Positions 26,512-34,645 of a stretch of 64,000 bases of DNA are shown piece after piece. This DNA comes from Longimicrobiales bacterium (GTDB taxonomy: Bacteria; Gemmatimonadota; Gemmatimonadetes; Longimicrobiales; RSA9): contig DATHUY010000107.1 in the NCBI GenBank assembly GCA_035461765.1, positions 36,991 through 100,990 of the forward strand, read 5' to 3'. The translations under genes and the position numbers were made by a program. The stretch's first letter is position 1. Each line of letters opens with the position of its first letter. The notes beneath the pieces are model-generated. The model did not search any database, was not told the origin of the DNA, and saw nothing but the letters and a program-made list of their open reading frames with translations.

Positions 26512-26835
26512 ATGCGTCGTAGCAGCATTCTCAGGACGGCAGGAATCGTGTTGCTCAGCGTCGGCGGTGCAGCGGGCCTGGGCATGCTCGTGGTGCGCGA
26601 CCAGATTTCACGGCATCAGCGCGACCTGTTCAGCACCCAGGCCCTGAAGCGCTTCGCGGCACTCGGCTATCTGTCGGGGACGCCCGCTTCGGTCGAGCTC
26701 GTGCAGCTGCTTCGCGACTTCTGCGCGTGGGAGCCGAACGCCATCCTGCGCCGGCGCGCCAACCAGATTCTGGAGCGCATGGAGGACCAGCTCGAACGAC
26801 AGGCGGGCGCCGTCCCCGCGGGGATTGCCGGGTGA
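26512..26835 (+). CDS. Hypothetical membrane-anchored protein (107 aa)
   Basis: One N-terminal transmembrane helix (GIVLLSVGGAAGLGMLVV, about residues 11-28) then a soluble, mostly helical part with FAALGYLSGTPASVELVQLL and RRRANQILERMEDQLERQ. It starts 15 bp after recR and its stop overlaps the roadblock gene (GTGA), so it belongs to that operon. The HEAT-like helical end might mediate protein contacts with the roadblock/MglA pair. No known family recognised. Confidence 0.7.
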   Translation: MRRSSILRTAGIVLLSVGGAAGLGMLVVRDQISRHQRDLFSTQALKRFAALGYLSGTPASVELVQLLRDFCAWEPNAILRRRANQILERMEDQLERQAGAVPAGIAG

Positions 26836-27335
26836 AGGTGACCCCGGACAGTCTGAAGTCCCTCGGCGCCGATGATGTCGCTGCGTTCGAGGAGCTCCTG
26901 CGTGAATTCGTTACGGACACCGGCGCGCTGTGCACCATGCTTGTGGATCGCACCGGTCGTCTGCTCGCTCAGGCCGGTGATACATCGGGTCTGGACGGTG
27001 TCGCCTTCGCGTCGCTTGCCTCGGCCGACTTCGCCGCCAGCGACCAGCTCGCGGAGCTGCTCGGCGAAGCGGAATTCACCTCGCTCTATCATCATGGCGC
27101 TGAACGTTCCATGTTCCTCGCGGAAATTGGCGGTGCGGCCATTCTCGCCGCCCTCTTTGACACCCGTACGACCCTGGGAATGGTCCGCATTACGACTAGG
27201 TCTCTCGTGCCGCGGTTCGCCGAATGTTTTGCACGCCTCGCCGAAAGCGGTCCGTCCGGGCAGGTAGTCCAGATGGAGACAGGCTGGGCGAATGAAGCCG
27301 AATCCGAAATCGATCGTCTCTTCGCAGAGGAGTAG
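26832..27335 (+). CDS. Roadblock/LC7-domain protein (MglB-like)
   Basis: Protein of 167 residues with a roadblock/LC7 core: a helix followed by GALCTMLVDRTGRLLAQAGD, then DFAASDQLAELLGEAEFTSL, then AAILAALFDTRTTLGMVRI. MglB-type roadblock proteins are GTPase-activating partners of MglA. The GTPase starts 9 bp downstream, which supports this pairing. The C-terminal 30 residues are acidic and may be an extension. GTG start overlaps the previous stop. Confidence 0.82.
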   Translation: MKVTPDSLKSLGADDVAAFEELLREFVTDTGALCTMLVDRTGRLLAQAGDTSGLDGVAFASLASADFAASDQLAELLGEAEFTSLYHHGAERSMFLAEIGGAAILAALFDTRTTLGMVRITTRSLVPRFAECFARLAESGPSGQVVQMETGWANEAESEIDRLFAEE

Positions 27336-27344
27336 AGACGAACG

Positions 27345-27923
27345 ATGTCGATGATCAACTACGCCAGCCGCGAGATCAACTGCAAGCTCGTCTATTACGG
27401 CCCGGGGCTGGGCGGCAAGACCACGAACCTCGAGTACGTCTACAACAAGGTCAATCCGGAGACGCGCGGGAAGCTCATCTCCCTCGCGACCGAGCAGGAG
27501 CGCACGCTCTTCTTCGATTTCCTGCCCGTCGACCTCGGCTCCATCCGTGGCTTCAAAACCCGATTCCATCTCTATACCGTACCCGGTCAGGTCTATTACA
27601 ATGCGTCGCGGCGCCTCATTCTGAAGGGCGTCGACGGCCTGGTCTTCGTCGCCGACTCGCAGGCAGAGCGCATGGACGCAAACATCGCGGCGCTCGAGAA
27701 CCTGTACGAGAACCTGTCCGACTACGGTTACGATCCCTACCAGCTGCCCATCGTGCTGCAGTGGAACAAGCGGGATCTGCCGAATTCCGTGCCGGTCGAC
27801 GAGCTCCGCCGTCAGCTCAACCCGATGGGTCTCCCCGAGTTCGAGGCGGTCGCGGTCAACGGCGTCGGCGTGTTCGACACGCTCAAGGCCGTGAGCAAGC
27901 TCGTCCTGAAATCGCTGAGCTGA
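27345..27923 (+). CDS. mglA: MglA-like small Ras-superfamily GTPase
   Basis: Small GTPase of 192 residues beginning [21 protein letters not shown]-loop GPGLGGKTT is at residues 19-27, the G3 region is [15 protein letters not shown] (TVPGQ in place of DxxGQ, as in MglA), and the base-recognition motif is QWNKRDLP (NKRD). In Myxococcus MglA sets cell polarity for motility; in other phyla the pair may have other polarity or trafficking roles. The upstream roadblock gene makes this a compact MglB-MglA module. Confidence 0.93.
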   Translation: MSMINYASREINCKLVYYGPGLGGKTTNLEYVYNKVNPETRGKLISLATEQERTLFFDFLPVDLGSIRGFKTRFHLYTVPGQVYYNASRRLILKGVDGLVFVADSQAERMDANIAALENLYENLSDYGYDPYQLPIVLQWNKRDLPNSVPVDELRRQLNPMGLPEFEAVAVNGVGVFDTLKAVSKLVLKSLS

Positions 27924-27930
27924 TCGACGC

Positions 27931-28572
27931 ATGGCGTTCGAACGCAGCGCGCTCCCGAACGCGATCACGATCGCCCGCATCGCGCTGGCGCCGGTCGTCG
28001 GCTTCCTGGCATTCGTGCCGACGTTTACCGCCAGGCTCGTCGCATTCATCCTGTTTCTGATCGCGGCGTTCTCGGACCTCTGGGACGGCCATCTCGCACG
28101 CAAGTACGGCTGGATCTCCGACTTCGGAAAGCTCGTCGACCCGATCGCCGACAAGTTGCTGCTGGTCATGACCTTCCTGCCGTTCTACATTCTGTCGCAG
28201 CGCGAGGGCGATCCGCACGGCCAGCTCGTCGCCATCGGCACCATGCCTCTCTGGATCCTGCTCGTGATCTTCGGCCGTGAGCTCCTCATTACCATCATCC
28301 GCTCCGTCGCGGCCAATCGCGGTGTCGTCATTCCGGCGGGGAAGAGCGGCAAGCTCAAGGCGGTGTTTCAGAACATCTTCATCGGCACCGCTCTGTTCTG
28401 GCTGGCGATCAACAGCGCCGCTCTCAATCTCGGGTGGTACGGCATGCAGTCATGGACGTACTGGACGTGGTTTCACGGCTTCGTGTTCATGACGTCACTC
28501 GCGATCGCGGTGTTCCTGACTGTATATAGTCTCGTCGTGTATCTGCGCGAATGGCGCAAGCTGGTCGCGTAG
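27931..28572 (+). CDS. pgsA: CDP-diacylglycerol--glycerol-3-phosphate 3-phosphatidyltransferase
   Basis: Membrane enzyme of 213 residues making phosphatidylglycerol phosphate. The CDP-alcohol phosphotransferase signature is complete: SDLWDGHLARKYG then SDFGKLVDPIADK (D-x2-DG-x2-AR-x8-G-x3-D-x3-D). It starts PNAITIARIALAPVVGF as usual and has about five to six helices. It lies 7 bp after mglA. cinA follows 63 bp later, a pgsA-cinA order seen in many bacteria. Confidence 0.93.
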   Translation: MAFERSALPNAITIARIALAPVVGFLAFVPTFTARLVAFILFLIAAFSDLWDGHLARKYGWISDFGKLVDPIADKLLLVMTFLPFYILSQREGDPHGQLVAIGTMPLWILLVIFGRELLITIIRSVAANRGVVIPAGKSGKLKAVFQNIFIGTALFWLAINSAALNLGWYGMQSWTYWTWFHGFVFMTSLAIAVFLTVYSLVVYLREWRKLVA

Positions 28573-28635
28573 CCACGGCGCAACGGTTCGCACGCGATCG
28601 CCACGTAACGCACACCTGCTGGCCGGGAACTCATC

Positions 28636-29913
28636 TTGACTCCAGCCGTGGAAATCCTCGCAGTAGGCGATGAGCTGCTGCTCGGCGCGACCATCGATAC
28701 CAACGCATCCTGGATCGCGCAGCGTCTGGCACGCGAAGGCATCCGCATCGCACGCAAGACGACGGTGGGCGACGATGATGGAGCGATCGGTGATGCCCTG
28801 GCCGCTGCGCTGCACCGGACGCGTGTCGTCCTCTGCACCGGCGGCCTCGGTCCGACGCGCGACGACCTGACGCGCGATGCTGTGGCGCGGGTGTACGGCC
28901 GCGAACAGCACATCGATGAGGGATGGATGGCCGTGCTGCGCGAGCGCTACGCGACGCGCGGCATCCCGATGCCCGAAGTGAATCGTGTCCAGGCCATGCT
29001 CCCCGAAGGCGCGTTACTGCTGCACAATGCCAACGGCTCCGCGCCCGGCGTTGCGCTCGACGATGATGCGCTCGGCCTCACGATTCTCATGCCCGGCGTA
29101 CCGTCGGAGATGCGCGGCCTGATGGACAGCCACGTCGTGCCGCTGCTGCTGAAACGCATGCGTGCGGCCCGTCCGATCCAGTCACGGATGCTGCGCACTG
29201 CCGGCATCAGTGAGGCCGCGCTCGCGGAGCGGATCGACGACATCGCACAGGACCTCATGCCGCTGTCGCTTGCGTTCCTCCCACAGGTCGCGGGCGTGGA
29301 CCTGCGCATGACGTGTGGCAGTGACGTCCCCGACGCGGACGCACTGCTGGACCGCGCGCTCACGCGTCTCACCGAGCGCCTCACGGACAATGTCTACGCC
29401 CGCGACGACAGCGATCTGGCGACGGTTGTCGGCAGCCTGCTGCGTGCCGGCGGGCTGAAGCTGGCGCTCGCCGAGAGTTGCACGGGTGGGCTGGTGTCGA
29501 AGCGGATGAGCGACGAGCCCGGCGCCTCGGACTACCTGCTGGCCGCCTTCGTGACCTACCATAACGACGCGAAGCGCCAGTTCCTGGGGGTGCGCAGCGA
29601 GACGCTCGCCATGCATGGAGCCGTGAGCGAGCAGTGCGCCCGCGAGATGGCGGAGGGTGCGCGTACGGCGACCGGGGCGGACGTCGCGGTATCCGTCACG
29701 GGCATTGCGGGGCCCGGGGGCGGCTCGGACGAGAAGCCTGTCGGGACGGTGTGGTATGCGGTCGCGCTCGAACCGGACGTGGCGCGCAGGCTGGGCGCAG
29801 CTGAGCCCACGACCGCCCGCCGGTTCATCCATCCGGGTGGTCGCAGCGACGTCCGTGACCGCGCCGCGCAGACGGCTCTCGACATGCTCCGGCGCGCACT
29901 GAGCCACGGATGA
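28636..29913 (+). CDS. cinA: CinA: NMN amidohydrolase with MoCF domain
   Basis: Two-domain protein of 425 residues. The N-terminal MoCF-like domain (VEILAVGDELLLGATIDTN, CTGGLGPTRDDLTRDAV, MPGVPSEM) is linked to ADP-ribose pyrophosphatase activity in some CinAs. The C-terminal PncC domain (LAESCTGGLVSKRMSDEPGA, TGIAGPGGGSDEKPVGTVW) deamidates nicotinamide mononucleotide. The start is a TTG (28636); a GTG at 28648 is an alternative. It overlaps the hydrolase by ATGA. Confidence 0.92.
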   Translation: MTPAVEILAVGDELLLGATIDTNASWIAQRLAREGIRIARKTTVGDDDGAIGDALAAALHRTRVVLCTGGLGPTRDDLTRDAVARVYGREQHIDEGWMAVLRERYATRGIPMPEVNRVQAMLPEGALLLHNANGSAPGVALDDDALGLTILMPGVPSEMRGLMDSHVVPLLLKRMRAARPIQSRMLRTAGISEAALAERIDDIAQDLMPLSLAFLPQVAGVDLRMTCGSDVPDADALLDRALTRLTERLTDNVYARDDSDLATVVGSLLRAGGLKLALAESCTGGLVSKRMSDEPGASDYLLAAFVTYHNDAKRQFLGVRSETLAMHGAVSEQCAREMAEGARTATGADVAVSVTGIAGPGGGSDEKPVGTVWYAVALEPDVARRLGAAEPTTARRFIHPGGRSDVRDRAAQTALDMLRRALSHG

Positions 29914-30743
29914 AACGGAGCGACGGCTCCATTCTCGGTGTCGGCGGGCTGCGCCTGGCGTACCGCACATGGGAACCGCCCAAATCCCGTGCGACGATCA
30001 TCGTCGTACACGGACTGGGCGAGCACTCCGGCCGGTACAGAGAGTTTGCGGCGCGGATGGCCGGCTACGGCATGTCCACGTTCGCCATGGACCTGCGCGG
30101 CCATGGCCTTTCCGACGGGCGCCGCGGCCATGTGCCGTCGTTCGACGTCTTCCTCCAGGAGCTCGATCGGTTCCGCCGCGAGGTCGAGGGTCTCGCCGAT
30201 CTCCACGTGCCCATGTTTCTACTCGGCCATTCGCTCGGCGGCCTCATCGCGGTGCGGTATCAGGAGGAGTACAACACGCGGTTCGAGGGCGCAATCATCA
30301 TCTCGCCGTGGCTCGCCACCGCCATGAGCGTTCCGCGCTGGAAGGCAAACGCCGCTCAGGCCCTCTCGAAGCTGCTGCCCGCACTGCCATTCAGTGCAGG
30401 CATCCGTCCCGAGCACGTCAGCCGCGATCCCGACATCGTCGAGGCCTACAGGGCCGATCCGCTCGTGCACGATCGCGTTACGCCCCGCTTCTTCACCGAG
30501 GTCTCGGCCGCCATGGGTCTCGCGCTGCAGCGCAGTGACCGCATCCAGGAGCCGCTGCTCTTCATGGCCGCCGGTGACGACCGCCTCGTCGACACCGAGA
30601 GGTCCCTCCGCTTCGCACGCTCCCTGACCGCTCCCGACCTCACCGTGAAGGTCTATCCAGGCCATTACCATGAGTTGCTGAACGAGCTGGACCGAGCGAG
30701 CATCCACCGCGAGATCCGCGACTGGATCGCCGCCCGCGTCTAG
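29910..30743 (+). CDS. Alpha/beta hydrolase, monoacylglycerol-lipase-like
   Basis: Serine hydrolase of 277 residues with the hydrolase_4 pattern: IIVVHGLGEHSGRYREFAARM (oxyanion HG), AMDLRGHGLSDGRRGH, and the nucleophile elbow LLGHSLGGLIAVRY. The Asp appears in FMAAGDDRLVD and the His in VYPGHYHELLNE. No signal peptide, so it is probably cytosolic. The combination suits monoacylglycerol lipase or lysophospholipase. Sitting after pgsA-cinA suggests a role in lipid turnover, but this is inference. Confidence 0.85.
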   Translation: MKRSDGSILGVGGLRLAYRTWEPPKSRATIIVVHGLGEHSGRYREFAARMAGYGMSTFAMDLRGHGLSDGRRGHVPSFDVFLQELDRFRREVEGLADLHVPMFLLGHSLGGLIAVRYQEEYNTRFEGAIIISPWLATAMSVPRWKANAAQALSKLLPALPFSAGIRPEHVSRDPDIVEAYRADPLVHDRVTPRFFTEVSAAMGLALQRSDRIQEPLLFMAAGDDRLVDTERSLRFARSLTAPDLTVKVYPGHYHELLNELDRASIHREIRDWIAARV

Positions 30744-30986
30744 GACGATCGGGCCCGCAGTAAGCCGCATGCGCATTCGCACCCTGCCGTGGCTTGCCAA
30801 CGCCTCAGCGGCCCGTCACTTTGACAGGATCGGGTGGCCTCCTGATTGCACGCGCGTGTGGGGGTTATCGACGAGCCGTCCAGCGAGCCGGCGCGCCGGC
30901 CGTGGGCGCCGTCTGTGCGCGTTTCCGGCCGGGCGGCAGGCTGCCGCAGGTGCTGTCGGCAAGCGGGTCTCTATGGCGAATGGATC

Positions 30987-31619
30987 ATGACTGCAAAGCA
31001 TTTCGATGGTGAAGACGTATTGAATCGCGACGACACGGAGCCCGGCAGCATTGCCGACGGTGACGCCTCGCTCGACAGCGATCCGCCGAATGTGACTTCG
31101 ACCCAGCCGCCCGCGGAGGAGATCACGGACGGCAACGACGCGGAGCATGAGGCGGAGCAGATCGAGTCGGACATCGATGAACTGCGCCGCGATTTTTCGA
31201 CACTCTCCGATCGGCACATCCGCCTGGCCGCGGAATTCGACAACTATCGCAAGCGCGTGGAGCGCGAGCGGGCGGACACCTGGACACGCGCACAGGGCGA
31301 TCTGGCCGCGCGGCTGCTCGATACGCTCGATGACCTGGAGCGCTTCACGCAACACGCGGCGGAGTCCGATGACGCGCTGCTTCAGGGTGTGCAGCTCGTC
31401 GAGCGCAAGCTGCGCCAGTCGCTCCAGGCGGCGGGGCTCGAGGAAGTCGCGGCCGACGGCGCGCGTTTCGACCCCAACTCCATGGAGGCCGTCGCGATGG
31501 TGCCCGTGGACTCGCACGAGGAAGACGACGTGGTGAGCGATGTCTTCCAGCGCGGCTATCGCTTCAAGGGCAGCCTGATCCGTCCGGCCCGCGTGCGAGT
31601 GAAGAAGCACGGGGCCTGA
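30987..31619 (+). CDS. grpE: Nucleotide exchange factor GrpE
   Basis: DnaK co-chaperone of 210 residues. An acidic disordered N-terminus (residues 1-60) is followed by the long coiled-coil helix ([20 protein letters not shown] then [11 protein letters not shown]) and the beta-wing domain with [12 protein letters not shown] and [23 protein letters not shown] 30987 is used; frames upstream look noncoding. dnaJ starts 4 bp after it. No dnaK or hrcA in the window and no CIRCE element seen. TTGACA at 30821-30826 lacks a matching -10. Confidence 0.94.
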   Translation: MTAKHFDGEDVLNRDDTEPGSIADGDASLDSDPPNVTSTQPPAEEITDGNDAEHEAEQIESDIDELRRDFSTLSDRHIRLAAEFDNYRKRVERERADTWTRAQGDLAARLLDTLDDLERFTQHAAESDDALLQGVQLVERKLRQSLQAAGLEEVAADGARFDPNSMEAVAMVPVDSHEEDDVVSDVFQRGYRFKGSLIRPARVRVKKHGA

Positions 31620-31623
31620 GTCC

Positions 31624-32781
31624 ATGCCGCCCAACACCGCCAAGGATTACTACAACGTTCTCGGCGTGCCCGAAGGCGCGGCCGCGGACGATATCAAGAA
31701 GGCGTACCGCAAGCTCGCGAAGAAGTACCATCCCGATGCGAACCCGAACGATCCGAAGGCCGCGGATCGGTTCAAGGAGGTCGGCGAGGCGTACTCCGTG
31801 CTGTCGGACGAGGCGAAGCGCAAGCAGTACGACACGATGCGCAAGAATCCGTTCGGCAACTTCGGCTTCGGCGGCGCGCGGCCGGGAGGGGCACGGCCGG
31901 GCGGGGCCGCGGCCGGCACCTACACGACCACGGGAGAGCAGGGCTTCAGCTTCGAAGACCTCGGTGACCTCGGCGGCCTCGGCGACATCTTCAGCTCCAT
32001 CTTCGATCGCGGCGGCAAGCGCCGGCAGCAGCGTGCCGGCGCACCCGGTGCACGCACGGCCCGCGGCCGCGACGTCGAGTATCTCGTGGAGATCTCGTTC
32101 AACGTAGCGGTGCGCGGTGGCAAGGTTCAGCTCACCGTGCCCATGACGGACGACTGTACCGTCTGCAATGGCACGGGTGCCGCGCCGGGCGCCCGCCTCC
32201 AGACCTGCACCGAGTGCCGCGGCTCCGGCAACATCACATTCGGCCAGGGCGGCTTCGCTGTGAGCCGACCGTGTCCGGTGTGCCTCGGCCGTGGCCAGGT
32301 GCCCAGCGAGCGCTGCAGCGCGTGCAACGGTTCCGGTCAGGTCAGCGAGAACCGGCAGATCCTGCTCAGTGTCCCCGCTGGCGTTGACAGCGGCTCCAAA
32401 CTCCGGCTGTCAGGACAGGGAGAGAAGGGAAGTGCCGGCGCACCGCCGGGCGACCTGATCATCACGTTCAAGGTCCAGCCGCACCACTTCTTCCGTCGCG
32501 ATGGGCTCGACATCCACTGCACCGTCCCGATCAACGTCGCGCAGGCGATGCTCGGCTCGAAGATCCGCGTGCGCACGGTCGACGACAAGAAAGTCGCGCT
32601 GCGGATCCCGCCCGGCACGCAGTCCAACACGCGCTTCCGCATCCCAGGACAGGGCGTCGAGAAGAGCGGCCGGCGCGGCGACCAGTACGTGCAGGTGAAG
32701 GTCGATGTGCCGGCCACGCTCACACCGGAGCAGGAGCGGCTCATGAAGGAATTTGCGGACGCAGCCGAACTGCGCTACTGA
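31624..32781 (+). CDS. dnaJ: Chaperone DnaJ
   Basis: Type I Hsp40 of 385 residues. J domain starts [20 protein letters not shown] with HPD at residues 36-38. The glycine-rich region follows ([13 protein letters not shown]). Four CxxCxGxG zinc motifs run from CTVCNGTG to CSACNGSG. The C-terminal substrate domains contain [20 protein letters not shown] and [18 protein letters not shown]. It stimulates DnaK ATPase, and together with grpE 4 bp upstream forms a chaperone operon. Confidence 0.96.
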   Translation: MPPNTAKDYYNVLGVPEGAAADDIKKAYRKLAKKYHPDANPNDPKAADRFKEVGEAYSVLSDEAKRKQYDTMRKNPFGNFGFGGARPGGARPGGAAAGTYTTTGEQGFSFEDLGDLGGLGDIFSSIFDRGGKRRQQRAGAPGARTARGRDVEYLVEISFNVAVRGGKVQLTVPMTDDCTVCNGTGAAPGARLQTCTECRGSGNITFGQGGFAVSRPCPVCLGRGQVPSERCSACNGSGQVSENRQILLSVPAGVDSGSKLRLSGQGEKGSAGAPPGDLIITFKVQPHHFFRRDGLDIHCTVPINVAQAMLGSKIRVRTVDDKKVALRIPPGTQSNTRFRIPGQGVEKSGRRGDQYVQVKVDVPATLTPEQERLMKEFADAAELRY

Positions 32782-32799
32782 GCAGACAGGACAGCAGAA

Positions 32800-33033
32800 A
32801 TGAGCAGGACCATTCAGGACCATAACTTCCTCGTCTGGGAAGTCTATCCCTCCGGTGGCGCGCACGGATTCCCTGACAATCCGAACGCCATCTTCAACTG
32901 CCTCTCGCAGATGGACGTGCGCCCGCGCGCCATTGAGATCGGCGACAACGAGGCCGACGCGCTCAGGCTCATCGCCGAGATGGATGATGCGGCACTGCTC
33001 GAGCTGCTCGAACACGCGCGCGCCATCGACTGA
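32800..33033 (+). CDS. Small hypothetical protein (77 aa) downstream of dnaJ
   Basis: Starts 18 bp after dnaJ behind GACAGGACAG. Sequence: MSRTIQDHNFLVWEVYPSGG, a conserved-looking FPDNPNAIFNCLSQ, then acidic helices ADALRLIAEMDDAALLELLE. No membrane segment, one cysteine. Composition and codon use match its neighbours. The opening VWEVYPSGGAHGFPDN suggests a compact beta domain. I do not recognise a family; its position suggests it is co-expressed with the chaperones. Confidence 0.6.
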   Translation: MSRTIQDHNFLVWEVYPSGGAHGFPDNPNAIFNCLSQMDVRPRAIEIGDNEADALRLIAEMDDAALLELLEHARAID

Positions 33034-33534
33034 CGTCCGCTGACGTGCGCTGTGTGACGTCGCGCTCGTGGAGGTGCTGAATTACGCCGGGCGACATCCT
33101 CTGCCGTGCGCCCCATTGTCTGAATGCGCTGAATCGTCCAATGGCCGGCCTGGAGTCTAGCGTGGGGAGGATTGGCTGCACATGGCGCACTGAATCCTCC
33201 ATCGCCATCAGGCGCGCCGCTGGCCCTGGATGATTGACTGTTCTATGCGCTCCCAATCACCCATCTCCATACGGTCGACGGGGCAGATGGAACATTGTGG
33301 GCAGCGACCGCGCGGCCGCTCAACCCCCGCAGCGTCCGCGCGGACCCTCAGCCCCGCAGCGACCGCGCGGCCGCGCAGCCCTCGCAGCGGCCGCGCAGCC
33401 CTCGCAGCGACCGCGCCTAGCCCGGCAGCGACCGCGCCTCAGCCCCGGCAGCGACTTCGCTCACTCAGCTGCGCCACCACCGCGCGCCCGCGACCGGAAG
33501 TGAACCGGCCGCGCCGCGAAGGGTAAACCACCGC
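33034..33534. other. 500-bp gap with a degenerate tandem repeat
   Basis: No gene is supported. The left half (33034-33300) shows nothing recognisable. The right half holds the GCAGCGACCGCGC repeat array listed separately, ending about 60 bp before mnmA. Open frames across the repeat translate to R/A/P low complexity and are not genes. Confidence 0.5.
33301..33470. repeat. Seven degenerate direct repeats of GCAGCGACCGCGC
   Basis: Copies begin at 33301, 33329, 33356, 33384, 33404, 33425 and 33448, spaced 28, 27, 28, 20, 21 and 23 bp. The core is GCAGCGACCGCGC followed by a variable pyrimidine-rich tail (for example CAGCCCTC). It is too irregular and GC-only for a CRISPR array. It looks like slippage-generated satellite DNA; roles as binding-site array or terminator are not shown. 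Confidence 0.75.
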
Positions 33535-34602
33535 ATGGCTACCGTACTCGTTGCAATGAGCGGAGGCGTGGACTCGTCGGTCGCGGCGGCCCTGCTCGTC
33601 GAGCAGGGACACCGCGTGATCGGTGCGACCATGAAGACATTCTGCTACACGGATGCGAATTCGTCCGGCAAGACCTGCTGCGGGCTCGACGGCATAATGG
33701 ATGCCCGCCGCGTGGCGGAATCTCTTGATGTGCCGCATTACGTGTTCGACATGGAGGAGTCGTTCGGCCGGTCCGTGATCGACGACTTCGTGAACGAGTA
33801 CGCGTCCGGCCGTACACCCAATCCGTGCGTGCGCTGTAACTCCAATACGAAGATTCCCGACCTTCTGCGTCGCGCGCGCAAGCTCGGTTGCGATGCAATC
33901 GCGACCGGTCACTATGCACGGATCGCCGGCTCCCCCGACGACGTGCGCCTCCTCCGCGGCCGCGATGCCGGGAAGGACCAGACGTACTTCCTGTGGGGCG
34001 TGCCGCGCGAGGTGCTGCCGTATCTGCGCTTTCCGGTGGGCGAACTGACGAAGCCTCAGGTGCGCGAGCGCGCCCGCCAGCTCGGCCTCGCCACGGCCGA
34101 GAAGCCGGAGTCGCAGGAGATCTGCTTCGTGCCGGACGGGGACTACGCCCGCTTCCTTGGACGACGCCTGGGTGACGACCACGATTCGCTCCAGCCGGGA
34201 GCCCTGGTGACGACCGATGGCACGGTCGTCGGTGAGCATGGCGGTTATGCGCGCTACACGGTGGGGCAGCGACGCGGTCTGGGTGGCGGGCGCGGGCGCG
34301 CACTGTTCGTGCTCGGGGTGCACCCGGCGAGCAACGAGGTGGTTGTGGGCGCACATGAGGAGCTGTACCGCGACGACGTCTCGATCGGCGATCTGAACTG
34401 GCTGACCACACCGCCGCATGCCGGCGAAAGTGTACGCGTCCAGGTGCGGCACCGGGCGGTGGCAGTGGACGCTGTGGTAGAGGAGATCAACGATGAGGTG
34501 TTGTCGCTTCAGCTGACGGAGCCGCAGCGAGCGATCACGCCCGGCCAGTCAGGGGTGATCTACCGCGGGGACGTGCTCGTGGGTGGCGGCCGCATTCGCT
34601 AG
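33535..34602 (+). CDS. mnmA: tRNA-specific 2-thiouridylase MnmA
   Basis: Thiolates U34 of Lys, Glu and Gln tRNAs using ATP and sulfur from a desulfurase relay. The protein has 355 residues. The PP-loop SGGVDSS is at residues 9-15. The catalytic pair is Cys98 (in RTPNPCVRCN) and Cys197 (in SQEICFVPD), with Cys101 completing a three-cysteine set. The variant FCYTDANSSGKTCCGLDG (residues 36-53) replaces the usual W/E/D-rich segment of enterobacterial MnmA. It faces a cysteine desulfurase gene end to end with a 43-bp gap, a likely sulfur donor. Confidence 0.95.
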   Translation: MATVLVAMSGGVDSSVAAALLVEQGHRVIGATMKTFCYTDANSSGKTCCGLDGIMDARRVAESLDVPHYVFDMEESFGRSVIDDFVNEYASGRTPNPCVRCNSNTKIPDLLRRARKLGCDAIATGHYARIAGSPDDVRLLRGRDAGKDQTYFLWGVPREVLPYLRFPVGELTKPQVRERARQLGLATAEKPESQEICFVPDGDYARFLGRRLGDDHDSLQPGALVTTDGTVVGEHGGYARYTVGQRRGLGGGRGRALFVLGVHPASNEVVVGAHEELYRDDVSIGDLNWLTTPPHAGESVRVQVRHRAVAVDAVVEEINDEVLSLQLTEPQRAITPGQSGVIYRGDVLVGGGRIR

Positions 34603-34645
34603 CCAGCGCGACTCGACGGCTCGCAAGCACGTCGTCCCCTTGGCT

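Noticed and set aside
30821..30849. TTGACA upstream of grpE as a promoter
   Set aside because: No acceptable -10 hexamer at 16-18 nt (GATTGC or neighbours), so only the -35 half matches.
33301..33470. Possible CRISPR array
   Set aside because: Repeat core is only about 13 bp, spacing varies from 20 to 28 bp, the intervening tails are related to each other, and no cas gene is present.
33230..33526. 98-residue frame before mnmA
   Set aside because: It reads through the GCAGCG repeats as R/A/P low complexity and has no ribosome site.
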